Origin: an uncultured Hyphomicrobiales bacterium
Lineage (GTDB): Bacteria; Pseudomonadota; Alphaproteobacteria; Rhizobiales; TMED25
Reading direction: 5' to 3'
Length of the DNA stretch: 64,000 nucleotides
NCBI GenBank assembly: GCA_905181735.1
Contig: CAJIYR010000005.1
Span: forward strand, 1 to 64,000
Shown here: in pieces, positions 8,113 to 16,856 of the stretch
How the letters are laid out: each line of letters begins with the position of its first letter
Position numbering within the stretch: position 1 is the first letter of the stretch
Notes under the pieces: generated by a model
The model's database searches: none
Told to the model about the DNA's origin: nothing
Seen by the model: only the letters and a program-made list of their open reading frames with translations
Translations under genes and position numbers: made by a program

Positions 8113-8808
8113 ATGCAAACTACTTATTTAATTACCGGAACTAATCGTGGCATTGGATTTGAATTATCTAAACGTGTAGTTTCCAATGGAGATCGTTTAA
8201 TAGCTATCTGCCGTAAACCAGAAGAAGCGATTAAATTAGGTGAACTGTTAATAGAATATAATGATCATATGACTATCTATGCTGCTGACGTGTCTAACGA
8301 TATTGATTTACTTGATGTTGCAAGTCAAATTGATTGCCCTATCGATACAATAATCTGCAATGCTGGAATGATGAGTGATCAAGGTGGAATTGTTAGTCGA
8401 GCTAACGAAAGTAACATTGTATCAAATATTTTAATGACGAATATTGCCGGTCCATTCTATACCGTTAGAACATTTCTACCACAATTAAAGCTTGGTAAAA
8501 ATCCAAGGATTGCTATTATCTCTTCTCAAATGGGAAGTCAAAAACACCAAGGGGCATCTTCCTATTTTTATAGAGCTTCTAAAGCTGGTGTTAATAATAT
8601 TATGGTGACTTTATCTAACGAACTTAAATCAGCGGGAATTATTGTGAATTCATTTCATCCGGGTTGGGTTAGAACTGACATGGGTGGAAAAAATGCTAAT
8701 ATTAGCCCTGAAGAATCAGCGGAAAATATTCTAAAGCAATTACGTAAATTAAATTTAACCGATACAGGTCTGTTCCTAAATTATAACGGTACAGAATTAC
8801 CTCTTTAA
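8113..8808 (+). CDS. Short-chain dehydrogenase/reductase
   Basis: A 231-residue classical SDR. The NAD(P)-binding motif TGTNRGIG is at about residues 8-15, the NAG motif (ICNAGMM) near residue 84, the catalytic serine within IISSQMGS, and the YxxxK pair in YRASKAG. The C-terminus HPGWVRTDMGGKNANISPEE matches SDRs of the C-factor/sniffer type, in which the substrate is often unknown. The ATG is preceded by TTAGGTTA. The next gene starts 73 bases downstream, so they may be co-transcribed. Substrate not predictable. Confidence 0.88.
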   Translation: MQTTYLITGTNRGIGFELSKRVVSNGDRLIAICRKPEEAIKLGELLIEYNDHMTIYAADVSNDIDLLDVASQIDCPIDTIICNAGMMSDQGGIVSRANESNIVSNILMTNIAGPFYTVRTFLPQLKLGKNPRIAIISSQMGSQKHQGASSYFYRASKAGVNNIMVTLSNELKSAGIIVNSFHPGWVRTDMGGKNANISPEESAENILKQLRKLNLTDTGLFLNYNGTELPL

Positions 8809-8881
8809 ATATATGTAATTAAAATCTAACAAGTGGTATAAGCGTGCGTAAAATAACAACATCTTTATATATGAATTGCTC

Positions 8882-10816
8882 ATGGAATTAGTTCGCCTAG
8901 ATAAAATATCTTTAAGTTTTGGAACGCAAGTTTTATTTGATATGATTGATTTGTCTTTAAAGAAGGGCGATAAAGTTGGGTTGCTAGGTCGCAACGGTAC
9001 CGGCAAGACTACCTTAATGAAGATAATTGCTGGAACTATTAGTGCTGATAGTGGAGAGTTTTGGCTTCGCCAAGGAGCAGAGGTTGCTTGGTTAGAACAG
9101 TCTTTGCCAAATACGGATAATAAAACTGTATACGAAGTTGTTGCCACTGGGTTTTCGGAAATAGGCGAATTATTATCACGCTACCATCATTTAATTTCAA
9201 ACTATCACCAAGATAATTCAACAGAGCTTTCTGAAATACAGAGTCAACTTGATTCAAGGCAAGGTTGGAGTATAGACCAAAAAATTGATAGCATTATTTC
9301 TCAATTAGGTTTGCCTAAAAATCAAATGATGTCAGAGTTATCAGGAGGTTGGAGAAAAAGAGTTGCGATAGCAAGGACTTTGGTGAGAGAGCCTGCTTTG
9401 CTTTTACTTGATGAGCCAACAAATCACTTAGACATTCCAACAATTGAATGGTTAGAGAAGAAATTACAAGAATACAATGGAACAATCTTAACTATCACTC
9501 ATGATAGGAGATTTCTTCAGAATATTTCAAATACCATTATAGAATTAGATAGAGGCAACCTTTATCAATTTGAAGGAAGTTTTGAAAAATTCTTATATTT
9601 TAAGGATAAGCAGCTTGAAGACCAAGAAAAAGCTAATAAGTTATTTGATAAAAAACTTGCTCAAGAAGAGGTCTGGATAAGACAAGGCATTAGGGCAAGG
9701 CGTACCAGAAACGAAGGTAGAGTTAGAGCTTTAGAATCTATGCGGAACGAAAGAAGTGAAAGAAGAGATGTAACTGGAGAGTCTAGTTTTAAAATAAATA
9801 ATGCAGATAATTCAGGAAAGATTGTTGTTGATCTTACTGATGTAACTCACGGTTTTAATAACAGCGTAGTTGTTAATAAATTTTCTACACGAATTCAACG
9901 CGGTGATCGAATTGGTATTGTCGGTTCGAATGGAGCTGGAAAATCAACTCTTGTTAAAATCTTATTAGGTAAAATTCAGCCAGATACTGGTGACGTTAAA
10001 TTTGGAAGCAAGCTTGAGTTCGCTTATTTTGATCAACTACGCGAACACCTTGATCTAGAGAAGAATCTAATTGACAATATTTGTGGTGGTCAAGAGTTTG
10101 TTGAAATAAATGGCATTAAGAAGCACTCTATTAGCTATTTAAATGATTTCTTATTTACACCAGAACGTACTCGTACCCCAGCTAAAGCTCTATCTGGAGG
10201 CGAGCAAAGCAGAGCAATCTTAGCAAAATTATTCACGCAACCAGCCAATGTTTTGGTGTTAGATGAACCTACAAATGATTTGGATATGGAAACTTTAGAG
10301 TTATTAGAAGAATTGTTAATAAAATTTAATGGTACAGTTATACTTGTAAGTCACGATCGCCAATTTATGGATAATGTTGTAACTAATCTTATGGTATTTG
10401 AGGGTAACGGAATGGTCGAGGAATATGTTGGGAGTTATAGTAATTGGTTAGAAGCTGGGGGTAAAATGATCCCATTTGAAGACAATATTACAACATCGTT
10501 TGACACTAAAGGTAAATCAAATAAGAGTTCTAGTAGAACAAAAGATTTAGATAAGGTAATTAGAAGAAAAAATAAAAAATTATCTTACAAAGAAAAATTT
10601 GAGTTAGAACAACAACCTTTATTAATTGAGAAGTTTGAATCACAGATTGCCAAACTTGATAGGGTTACATCTAGTCCTGGATTCTACGATCAGGACATAG
10701 AAAAAGTTAAACAGATACTAAGCGAAATAACTCAACTGCAATCACTTGTAAGCATTGCATATAAACGTTGGGATGAGCTTGAAAAAATAAAAAACTTATC
10801 CAATTCTGCAGATTAG
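8882..10816 (+). CDS. uup: ABC-F ATPase, Uup type
   Basis: A 644-residue soluble protein with two fused ABC ATPase domains and no membrane segments. Domain 1 has GRNGTGKT, LSGGWRKR and LLLLDEPTNHLD; domain 2 has GSNGAGKST, LSGGEQSRA and VLVLDEPTNDLD. The inter-domain linker is strongly charged, and the C-terminal ~90 residues form a lysine/glutamate-rich coiled coil typical of Uup, which binds DNA and the ribosome. ABC-F proteins act on the ribosomal E site; Uup also lowers precise excision of transposons in E. coli. I start at ATG 8882 rather than the in-frame TTG at 8876; neither has a clear Shine-Dalgarno. A second ABC-F gene is at 24070. Confidence 0.9.
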   Translation: MELVRLDKISLSFGTQVLFDMIDLSLKKGDKVGLLGRNGTGKTTLMKIIAGTISADSGEFWLRQGAEVAWLEQSLPNTDNKTVYEVVATGFSEIGELLSRYHHLISNYHQDNSTELSEIQSQLDSRQGWSIDQKIDSIISQLGLPKNQMMSELSGGWRKRVAIARTLVREPALLLLDEPTNHLDIPTIEWLEKKLQEYNGTILTITHDRRFLQNISNTIIELDRGNLYQFEGSFEKFLYFKDKQLEDQEKANKLFDKKLAQEEVWIRQGIRARRTRNEGRVRALESMRNERSERRDVTGESSFKINNADNSGKIVVDLTDVTHGFNNSVVVNKFSTRIQRGDRIGIVGSNGAGKSTLVKILLGKIQPDTGDVKFGSKLEFAYFDQLREHLDLEKNLIDNICGGQEFVEINGIKKHSISYLNDFLFTPERTRTPAKALSGGEQSRAILAKLFTQPANVLVLDEPTNDLDMETLELLEELLIKFNGTVILVSHDRQFMDNVVTNLMVFEGNGMVEEYVGSYSNWLEAGGKMIPFEDNITTSFDTKGKSNKSSSRTKDLDKVIRRKNKKLSYKEKFELEQQPLLIEKFESQIAKLDRVTSSPGFYDQDIEKVKQILSEITQLQSLVSIAYKRWDELEKIKNLSNSAD

Positions 10817-10955
10817 TTATTGGGTCATATCCGATGGTATATTTCTGATGTTTAATACTAAGTAGGTAAGTTTTTATAGAAATTTTATCTTATTGAATTG
10901 TTTAGTATAGCAGAATCATAATATGATAATAGTTCAATTTTAAATGTGAGGTATA

Positions 10956-12056
10956 ATGAGTAAAGTTGGAATAATGATCTGTGGTCACGGCAGCCGTTCT
11001 AAAAGTGCTGAGAAAGAGTTTTCCTTATTAGCTGATGGTTTGAAAAGACATTTTCCTGACAATCCTGTTGAGTATGGTTTTTTAGAATATTCTTCGCCTA
11101 ATATACATATGGGATTGAACGCTTTGAGAGATGCCGATGTAGACCACATTATCGCGGTACCGGGTATGCTATTTGCTGCCACACATGCAAAAAATGATAT
11201 ACCTTCTGTCCTCATGACTTATGAAAAAAAACATCCAAATATAAAAATTTCATATGGAAGAGAGCTTGGATTACACCCACAAATGATTGCGGCCTTTGAA
11301 GCGAGAATACTTCAGTCTCTGGGGTTAGACCATGTTCACGATGGAGACCTTTACGATACAATGCTAGTTGTTGTAGGTAGAGGAACCTCTGATACATATG
11401 CAAATGCTGAAGTTTCCAAATTAACGCGTATTGTTGCAGAGAATTTGGGCTTTGCTTGGTCTGAAACAGTATATTCTGGTGTTACATTTCCTTCGGTAGG
11501 TCAGGGTTTAGAAATGGGTTTAAAGCTAGGCTATAAAAAAATTGTTGTTGCACCATATTTCTTATTTTCAGGAAAATTGATAGACAGAATTAATGGTTAT
11601 ATTGATAGGGTTGCTAAAAATAATCCTGATATTGAATTTTTTAAAGCTCATTATTTATCAGATCAGGAATATGTTATAAATACATTTGTATTGCGTATAA
11701 ATGAGATCAGATTGGAGAAAATAAGTGACAATAGTGACTTGATGGCGTCCTTTAAGGCTAGACTTGAATTAGGCGAGGTAACGGTTCACCATCACCATGC
11801 TGAATATCAACCCATTTTAGACCCTGATGACGATGAGATGTTAACTGGTCATAGCCATGATCATGGCCACGGTCATACCCACGATCATGTCCATGAACAT
11901 AACCACGATCATCCGTTTTATAAACATATTGGACACCCAAATGGACCAAGAACCATGATTGATCAAGGTGTCTGTTGTTGTTTTATGAGTCAATTCCCAT
12001 CGGAGGTTGTTGATGACCAAAGAAAAATTAATTTACTCAAACAAAAAGATAAATAG
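10956..12056 (+). CDS. cbiX: CbiX-type sirohydrochlorin chelatase with His-rich tail
   Basis: A 366-residue class II chelatase of the long CbiX type, built from two similar halves. The N-terminal half has ICGHGSRS with the likely metal-binding histidine at residue 11, and PGMLFAATHAKNDIP with a second histidine. The second half has the degenerate VVGRGTSD and APYFLFSG. After about residue 272 comes a histidine/aspartate-rich stretch with runs of HDH/HGH and then a CCCF cysteine cluster before a short end. CbiX inserts cobalt (or in relatives nickel or iron) into sirohydrochlorin for cobalamin or siroheme. The His tail likely stores metal. No other corrin genes are near. The start has GTGAGG upstream. 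Confidence 0.86.
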   Translation: MSKVGIMICGHGSRSKSAEKEFSLLADGLKRHFPDNPVEYGFLEYSSPNIHMGLNALRDADVDHIIAVPGMLFAATHAKNDIPSVLMTYEKKHPNIKISYGRELGLHPQMIAAFEARILQSLGLDHVHDGDLYDTMLVVVGRGTSDTYANAEVSKLTRIVAENLGFAWSETVYSGVTFPSVGQGLEMGLKLGYKKIVVAPYFLFSGKLIDRINGYIDRVAKNNPDIEFFKAHYLSDQEYVINTFVLRINEIRLEKISDNSDLMASFKARLELGEVTVHHHHAEYQPILDPDDDEMLTGHSHDHGHGHTHDHVHEHNHDHPFYKHIGHPNGPRTMIDQGVCCCFMSQFPSEVVDDQRKINLLKQKDK

Positions 12057-12070
12057 AATTGGTATTTAAC

Positions 12071-12766
12071 ATGCTTATCTCAAAAGAATCATTTTGTAAG
12101 ATAAAAGAAAATAGATTTTTTCAAACTATCGTGATAACTGCAATAATTTTATCAGCTTTATTGGTTGGTGCCTCTACATATAACATTAATGAAAATATAT
12201 TGTTATTTCTTCATTTTATAGATATCTCGATTACAATTTTTTTCATTACCGAGATAATAATAAGATTCCTTGCGGAGGATGAAAAAAAATATTTTTTCAA
12301 TAGCGGTTGGAATGTTTTTGATACTTTGATTGTTCTTGTATCCATTATTCCAGCTGGTCCGCAGTCATCTATTCTTCTGCTAAGACTCTTGAGGATTTTT
12401 AGGGTTTTGAGATTAATTTCCGTTCTACCTGAGCTGAAAGAATTAATTGAAGCTCTTTTAAAATCAATTAAAAGGGTCTTTTATGTATCCTTGCTTCTAT
12501 TTATAATTCTGTATGTATACGCTTCCTTCGGCTCTATATTATTTGGAAGTACTGAACCTGAAAGATGGGGTGACCTTGGCATTTCAATGATAACATTAGT
12601 GCAAGTCTTAACCCTATCTAGTTGGGAAAACGTTATGCTACCAATGCAAGAAGTTTTTTGGTGGTCTTGGGTATATTTTTATAGTTTTATTGCAATTGGA
12701 TCAATTACAATCTTGAATTTAATAATTGCCGTTTTAGTCGATGTGGTAACTAATAATAAAAATTAG
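12071..12766 (+). CDS. Voltage-gated cation channel, NaChBac-like
   Basis: A 231-residue six-helix ion-transport protein, the size of bacterial voltage-gated sodium channel subunits, which form tetramers. S4 is clear: arginines at 105, 108, 111 and 114 with three-residue spacing in LLRLLRIFRVLRL. A pore loop and S6 (about 200-225, ending NLIIAVLVDVV) follow. The filter reads TLSSWEN at 181-187, where bacterial sodium channels usually have TLESW; the key glutamate is a serine. The C-terminal coiled coil of NaChBac is absent. The start used is ATG 12071, 14 bases after cbiX; TTG 12059 is an alternative. Ion selectivity cannot be inferred. Confidence 0.88.
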   Translation: MLISKESFCKIKENRFFQTIVITAIILSALLVGASTYNINENILLFLHFIDISITIFFITEIIIRFLAEDEKKYFFNSGWNVFDTLIVLVSIIPAGPQSSILLLRLLRIFRVLRLISVLPELKELIEALLKSIKRVFYVSLLLFIILYVYASFGSILFGSTEPERWGDLGISMITLVQVLTLSSWENVMLPMQEVFWWSWVYFYSFIAIGSITILNLIIAVLVDVVTNNKN

Positions 12767-12780
12767 AAATATAGAAAAAT

Positions 12781-12945
12781 ATGAGAACAGATTTACCTTG
12801 CCCTTATTGTTCTAGTTTAATTGGATTTATTTATATTCAATCACATTATCAATGCTTAAAATGCAAGCAGGTTGTAGATTCTTGCTGTAATGGTGAACAG
12901 GCCACTTGTGAGGTTTCTGTAAAGGAAAACAAGAAGATTTACTAA
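12781..12945 (+). CDS. 54-residue zinc-ribbon protein
   Basis: A short ORF from ATG 12781 to TAA 12945, starting 14 bases after the channel gene. It encodes MRTDLPCPYCSSLIGF and then CLKCKQVVDSCC, giving a CPYC...CLKC four-cysteine zinc-ribbon pattern spaced by 18 residues, plus three more cysteines behind it (CC and C). The pattern, the tight spacing and the absence of stops support a real gene. Function is unknown; small zinc ribbons often act as metal chaperones or nucleic-acid adaptors. There is no strong Shine-Dalgarno, so it may be translationally linked to the channel gene. Confidence 0.68.
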   Translation: MRTDLPCPYCSSLIGFIYIQSHYQCLKCKQVVDSCCNGEQATCEVSVKENKKIY

Positions 12946-13038
12946 TTTAAACATTTTGTTTGGCTATATCGCTATATTGCTATTTAAATATAAATACATT
13001 ATGTTTTTCTCAATTAATAATATTGCATCGGAGTTACA

Positions 13039-14886
13039 ATGAAGAATTCTAAGATAGTTTTGATTGATAAAAACCCTGGAAGGAATTCTCAGGCTTTTGG
13101 GATAGCTAGGGAACTAAAAACTGACATAGATTTAATTCATGAACCTTCAATAGGTGTAATAGGCAATAAAGGTGATTCCCAGTGTTATATTGGGGTAAGT
13201 CAAAAAGTTGAAATAATTCACAATGCTTTAAAAGATAGAATTGGTTCTGAGTCAAATAAGCTTTCAATGAGACTTGTTCAACCTGAATTCACAATAGCAA
13301 CATCAGATGGTATTAGAAACGGCACCAAAGAGATGCGCTACTCTCTAATAGGGCGTGAGGTTACCAATGATTCTGTTTGTGAACATTTAAGTGCAACTGG
13401 CTTGGAAGGTGTAATAGCTGTGGTTGCATGTGATAAACCACCAGTAGGGACGTTATCGGCAATTCTAGAGCATAATAGGCCCGCGATTATTATGTCAGAT
13501 GGATCTATAAGACCAGGCATTGATTCTGTAACAGGTGAACCTATAGATATTATTTCTAGCTATCAACTTGCGGGAAGCGTTGATGAGAAATTAAAACGTC
13601 GAATAGCTATCGAGGCTTGTCCGGGTTACGGAAGTTGCGGAGGTATGTTTACGTATAATACTATGCAAACATTCATAGGTGTGGTTGGAATGCAACCAAT
13701 TGACATGATATCACCTGCATCCCAAGATTCGCGCAGAGTTAATGATTTTCCTAACGAACTGATAAATTATCTTTCTGTAATGATGAAAGAAAACATAACT
13801 CCTCGAGATATCGTCACAAGAGACTCTATAAGGAATGCTATTATCGTTTCAATGGCAATAGGGGGATCAACAAACGTTATGCTTCATGCGCCAGAATTGT
13901 CTAGAGCCGCTGGTTATAGTGATTTTTCATCAGAAGTTATGAGTGCTGAGGAGTTCAACTATCTGTCCGAGCATGTTGTGCCAGTTGTAGTAAACGCTCG
14001 TCCCTTCGGAAGATATTCAATGATTGATATCGATAGAATGGGTGGGATGCAGGTCATAGTTAAAGATTTATTAGATGCTGGATTATTAAATGGAAACACA
14101 TTAACTTGTACAAATGAAACTTTAGAAAAACAGATTGAAAGATTATCACCTCCAAAACCTGACGGAGATATAATTTATAGTGTAAAAAATCCTTATAAAA
14201 AAACTGGTGGTTTAAGAATTTTAGGAGGAAATCTTTCTCCAGAGTCTAGTGCAATTCTAAAACTAGCAGGAGTTGAAGGTGGTTTAGAAAATAATATTTT
14301 TCTAGGTAAGGCCAAGATATTTGATGGAGAGCAAAGTCTGCTTAAATCATTAGAAGACGCCCCTGATATGTTTGAAAACTTTGATATGGTTGTTGTCCGT
14401 TACGAAGGGCCTGTTGGTGGTCCTGGTATGCCGGAGATGCTTGATTCAACATCTAGAATAACAACTTTATGTCGTGAAAAAAACATTGTTGTGGGTTTGA
14501 TGACAGACGGTCGTTTCTCTGGTGGTTCTGTTGGATTAGTAATCGGACATGTCGGGCCAGAGGCCGCAACTGGAGGTCCAATTGGGCTCTTAGAAAATGG
14601 TGATAGCATCACTGTTGATTTAAACAAAAATGAACTATATTGCAAAGAGTTGGGTGATAAAAAAACATACGAAGAACGTAAGTTAAAGTGGGAAAATGAA
14701 GTTATAGATAATGGCGGAGTGCATCCTTTAGTTGGAGATGCAGATACAAGATTACTTAATAGGATGAGATGTTCTGCAGTATCTGCTGTTTTTGGTGCAG
14801 GAATGCATCCAGATAGGAAACTATGGGTAAATAACCCTAGAGATATTGTAGATTCGAAATTTGTTCCAAAAAATAAATTTAAATAG
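13039..14886 (+). CDS. IlvD/Edd family dehydratase, divergent
   Basis: A 615-residue iron-sulfur dehydratase of the dihydroxy-acid dehydratase / phosphogluconate dehydratase family. The three [2Fe-2S] ligand positions are occupied: Cys49 (DSQCYIGVSQ), Cys131 (VACDKPP, with the lysine that is carbamylated in DHADs next to it) and Cys200 (GYGSCGGMFTYNTMQ). C-terminal motifs are YEGPVGGPGMPEM and LMTDGRFSGGSVG. However, the first block differs from ordinary IlvD: the usual MGHxGM stretch reads NGTKEM, and the conserved NSxxxxxPxN region is altered. It may be a sugar-acid dehydratase rather than the branched-chain enzyme; no ilv genes are near. The start has CGGAG upstream. Confidence 0.82.
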   Translation: MKNSKIVLIDKNPGRNSQAFGIARELKTDIDLIHEPSIGVIGNKGDSQCYIGVSQKVEIIHNALKDRIGSESNKLSMRLVQPEFTIATSDGIRNGTKEMRYSLIGREVTNDSVCEHLSATGLEGVIAVVACDKPPVGTLSAILEHNRPAIIMSDGSIRPGIDSVTGEPIDIISSYQLAGSVDEKLKRRIAIEACPGYGSCGGMFTYNTMQTFIGVVGMQPIDMISPASQDSRRVNDFPNELINYLSVMMKENITPRDIVTRDSIRNAIIVSMAIGGSTNVMLHAPELSRAAGYSDFSSEVMSAEEFNYLSEHVVPVVVNARPFGRYSMIDIDRMGGMQVIVKDLLDAGLLNGNTLTCTNETLEKQIERLSPPKPDGDIIYSVKNPYKKTGGLRILGGNLSPESSAILKLAGVEGGLENNIFLGKAKIFDGEQSLLKSLEDAPDMFENFDMVVVRYEGPVGGPGMPEMLDSTSRITTLCREKNIVVGLMTDGRFSGGSVGLVIGHVGPEAATGGPIGLLENGDSITVDLNKNELYCKELGDKKTYEERKLKWENEVIDNGGVHPLVGDADTRLLNRMRCSAVSAVFGAGMHPDRKLWVNNPRDIVDSKFVPKNKFK

Positions 14887-14915
14887 AAAGATTTTTTATC
14901 AGTATCCTAAAAGCT

Positions 14916-16346
14916 ATGCGCCCTAATAAAACAGAAATAAGCATTCATTGGTTTAGACAAGATCTTCGATTGAAAGATAACCCATCTCTATCTAATGCAG
15001 CTAAGTATAAAAAAATATTACCAATTTATATTTTAGATGACTACAATTCGAAAGATTGTAAAATGGGTTCTGTAAGCCGCTGGTGGCTCTATAATTCCCT
15101 TCGATCTTTAAAGAAAAAATTAAATAATAATCTATCTATATACGATGGAAACCCATTAGAAGTATTTCAATATTTGATAAATAAATATGATATCCAGGAA
15201 GTTTGTTGGAACAGATGCTATGAACCTTGGAGAATAAGTAGGGATAAAAATATAAAGTCTTTTCTTAAAAGTTTAGGGATCAAGGTTGTCACGACTAATG
15301 GTTCACTTTTATGGGAGCCTTGGGATACTTTAAAAGATGATTTGACGCCATATAGAGTCTTTACACCTTTTTATAAAAGGGCGTGTTTAAAATCTGAATC
15401 ACCTAGATTTCCAATTGTCATTCCAGATTTTCAGGAGCTTATAAGCGATACTGATGGTTCGCGTAATTTAAATGATATAAAATTATTACCTTCGCATAAT
15501 TGGTATCAGGAAATTGAATACATTTGGAAGCCTGGAGAAGATCAAGCAAGCATGAAACTTAGCTCTTTTTTAGAGGATGGTATCTCAGATTACAAAGAAG
15601 GTAGAAATTTTCCATCCAAAAAAAAGGTTTCCCAACTTTCTCCGTATTTACATTTTGGAGAAATTTCTCCAAACGAAGTTTGGTATGCGTCCCAATCTAA
15701 AAATATTGAAGGACCTGGAGAGGAAAATGTAAAACATTTTTTAAGCGAGTTAGGTTGGAGGGATTTTTCGTATAATTTATTATATTACAATCAAGATTTA
15801 CCGATATCAAACTTACAAAAAAAGTTTGATAATTTTCCTTGGCAAGAAAATTCAGAACATTTATATAAATGGAAAAGAGGCCTTACAGGATATCCTATTG
15901 TAGATGCTGGTATGAGAGAATTATGGAGGACCGGCTATATGCATAATCGCGTTAGAATGATTGTTGGTTCTTTTTTGGTTAAAAATTTATTATTACACTG
16001 GAAACATGGTGAGCGTTGGTTTTGGGATTGCTTGATAGATGCTGATTTGGCAAATAATAGTGCTAGTTGGCAATGGATAGCTGGTTCAGGTGCCGATGCA
16101 GCACCATATTACCGAATTTTTAACCCCATAACTCAAGGAATAAAATTTGATTCTGATGGAATTTATACAAGAAAATATATCCCAGAATTAAAAAATGTAC
16201 CTAATAAATATCTATTTAACCCTTGGGAAGCGCCGAAGGAAATTCTGCATGAAGCTAATGTCCAGTTAGGTGTTAATTATCCTTACCCCGTTGTTGATTT
16301 AAGAGATTCTAGAGAAAGAGCATTAAATGCATTCAAATCTATTTAA
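14916..16346 (+). CDS. phrB: Deoxyribodipyrimidine photolyase (cryptochrome/photolyase family)
   Basis: A 476-residue class I photolyase, which uses blue light, FADH and an antenna pigment to split UV-induced cyclobutane pyrimidine dimers. The N-terminal antenna domain starts IHWFRQDLRLKDNPSL; the FAD-binding domain holds LSPYLHFGEISP, ELGWRDFSYNLLYY, GYPIVDAGMRELWRTGYMHN, MIVGSFLVKNLLLHWKHGE and WQWIAGSGADAAPYYRIFNP. These stretches match CPD photolyases better than plant cryptochromes. It starts 29 bases after the dehydratase and ends 39 bases before the HIT gene, so the three may form one unit. Start codon ATG; no strong Shine-Dalgarno. Confidence 0.92.
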   Translation: MRPNKTEISIHWFRQDLRLKDNPSLSNAAKYKKILPIYILDDYNSKDCKMGSVSRWWLYNSLRSLKKKLNNNLSIYDGNPLEVFQYLINKYDIQEVCWNRCYEPWRISRDKNIKSFLKSLGIKVVTTNGSLLWEPWDTLKDDLTPYRVFTPFYKRACLKSESPRFPIVIPDFQELISDTDGSRNLNDIKLLPSHNWYQEIEYIWKPGEDQASMKLSSFLEDGISDYKEGRNFPSKKKVSQLSPYLHFGEISPNEVWYASQSKNIEGPGEENVKHFLSELGWRDFSYNLLYYNQDLPISNLQKKFDNFPWQENSEHLYKWKRGLTGYPIVDAGMRELWRTGYMHNRVRMIVGSFLVKNLLLHWKHGERWFWDCLIDADLANNSASWQWIAGSGADAAPYYRIFNPITQGIKFDSDGIYTRKYIPELKNVPNKYLFNPWEAPKEILHEANVQLGVNYPYPVVDLRDSRERALNAFKSI

Positions 16347-16385
16347 ATAGATTAAGTAGGGGTTTAGTATTATTAGGATTATAAG

Positions 16386-16811
16386 ATGATAAAAATCGAT
16401 TTTGATTTAGATAAGAGATTAAATGACGATACAATCTATATTTGTGATTTGCCTCTTTCAAAATTATTGCTAATGAACGATTCGAATTATCCTTGGTTTA
16501 TTGTTGTGCCAAGGGTCAAAAAAATAAGTGAAATCTTTCAATTATCTGAGGATGATCAAATCCAGTTAAATTCTGAAGTATCAAAATTATCACAGATACT
16601 ATTAGATTACTTTGATGGTTGTAAGGTTAACACAGCGGCTCTTGGTAATATTGTTAATCAGTTGCATGTTCATATCATCATAAGAAAAGAAACCGATATA
16701 TCTTGGCCTAATCCAGTGTGGGGATCTTCTCCTGCCGTTCACTATTCGAAGGTTGATTTAAATTCTGTTATTTTAGAATTACAGTCTATTATAGCTAAAA
16801 TAGTTTTTTAA
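16386..16811 (+). CDS. HIT-domain protein
   Basis: A 141-residue member of the histidine-triad superfamily. The triad region reads NIVNQLHVHIIIRKETDISW, followed by PNPVWGSSPAVHYS. In this proteobacterial subfamily the last position of the HxHxH motif is normally not histidine, so this is not a loss. The N-terminus (DLPLSKLLLMNDSNYPWFIVVPR) matches the same subfamily. HIT proteins hydrolyse or transfer nucleotides, but the substrate of this group is not established. TAGGA lies upstream of the ATG. It sits between photolyase and a secreted protein. Confidence 0.88.
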   Translation: MIKIDFDLDKRLNDDTIYICDLPLSKLLLMNDSNYPWFIVVPRVKKISEIFQLSEDDQIQLNSEVSKLSQILLDYFDGCKVNTAALGNIVNQLHVHIIIRKETDISWPNPVWGSSPAVHYSKVDLNSVILELQSIIAKIVF

Positions 16812-16856
16812 TGTCAGTTAGCTCATATTAATATTTGTTATGCAAAGTTATGAATT

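Noticed and set aside
10817..10955. Cobalamin riboswitch before the CbiX gene
   Set aside because: The 139-base gap is AT-rich with none of the B12-box sequence or structure I would expect.
11758..11949. Reverse-strand ORF with a His/Tyr/Gly repeat pattern
   Set aside because: It is the antisense of the histidine-rich codons of cbiX; no start context.
16386..16811. HIT protein with a lost catalytic triad
   Set aside because: The HxHxx pattern is normal for this proteobacterial subfamily, so it is not a lesion.
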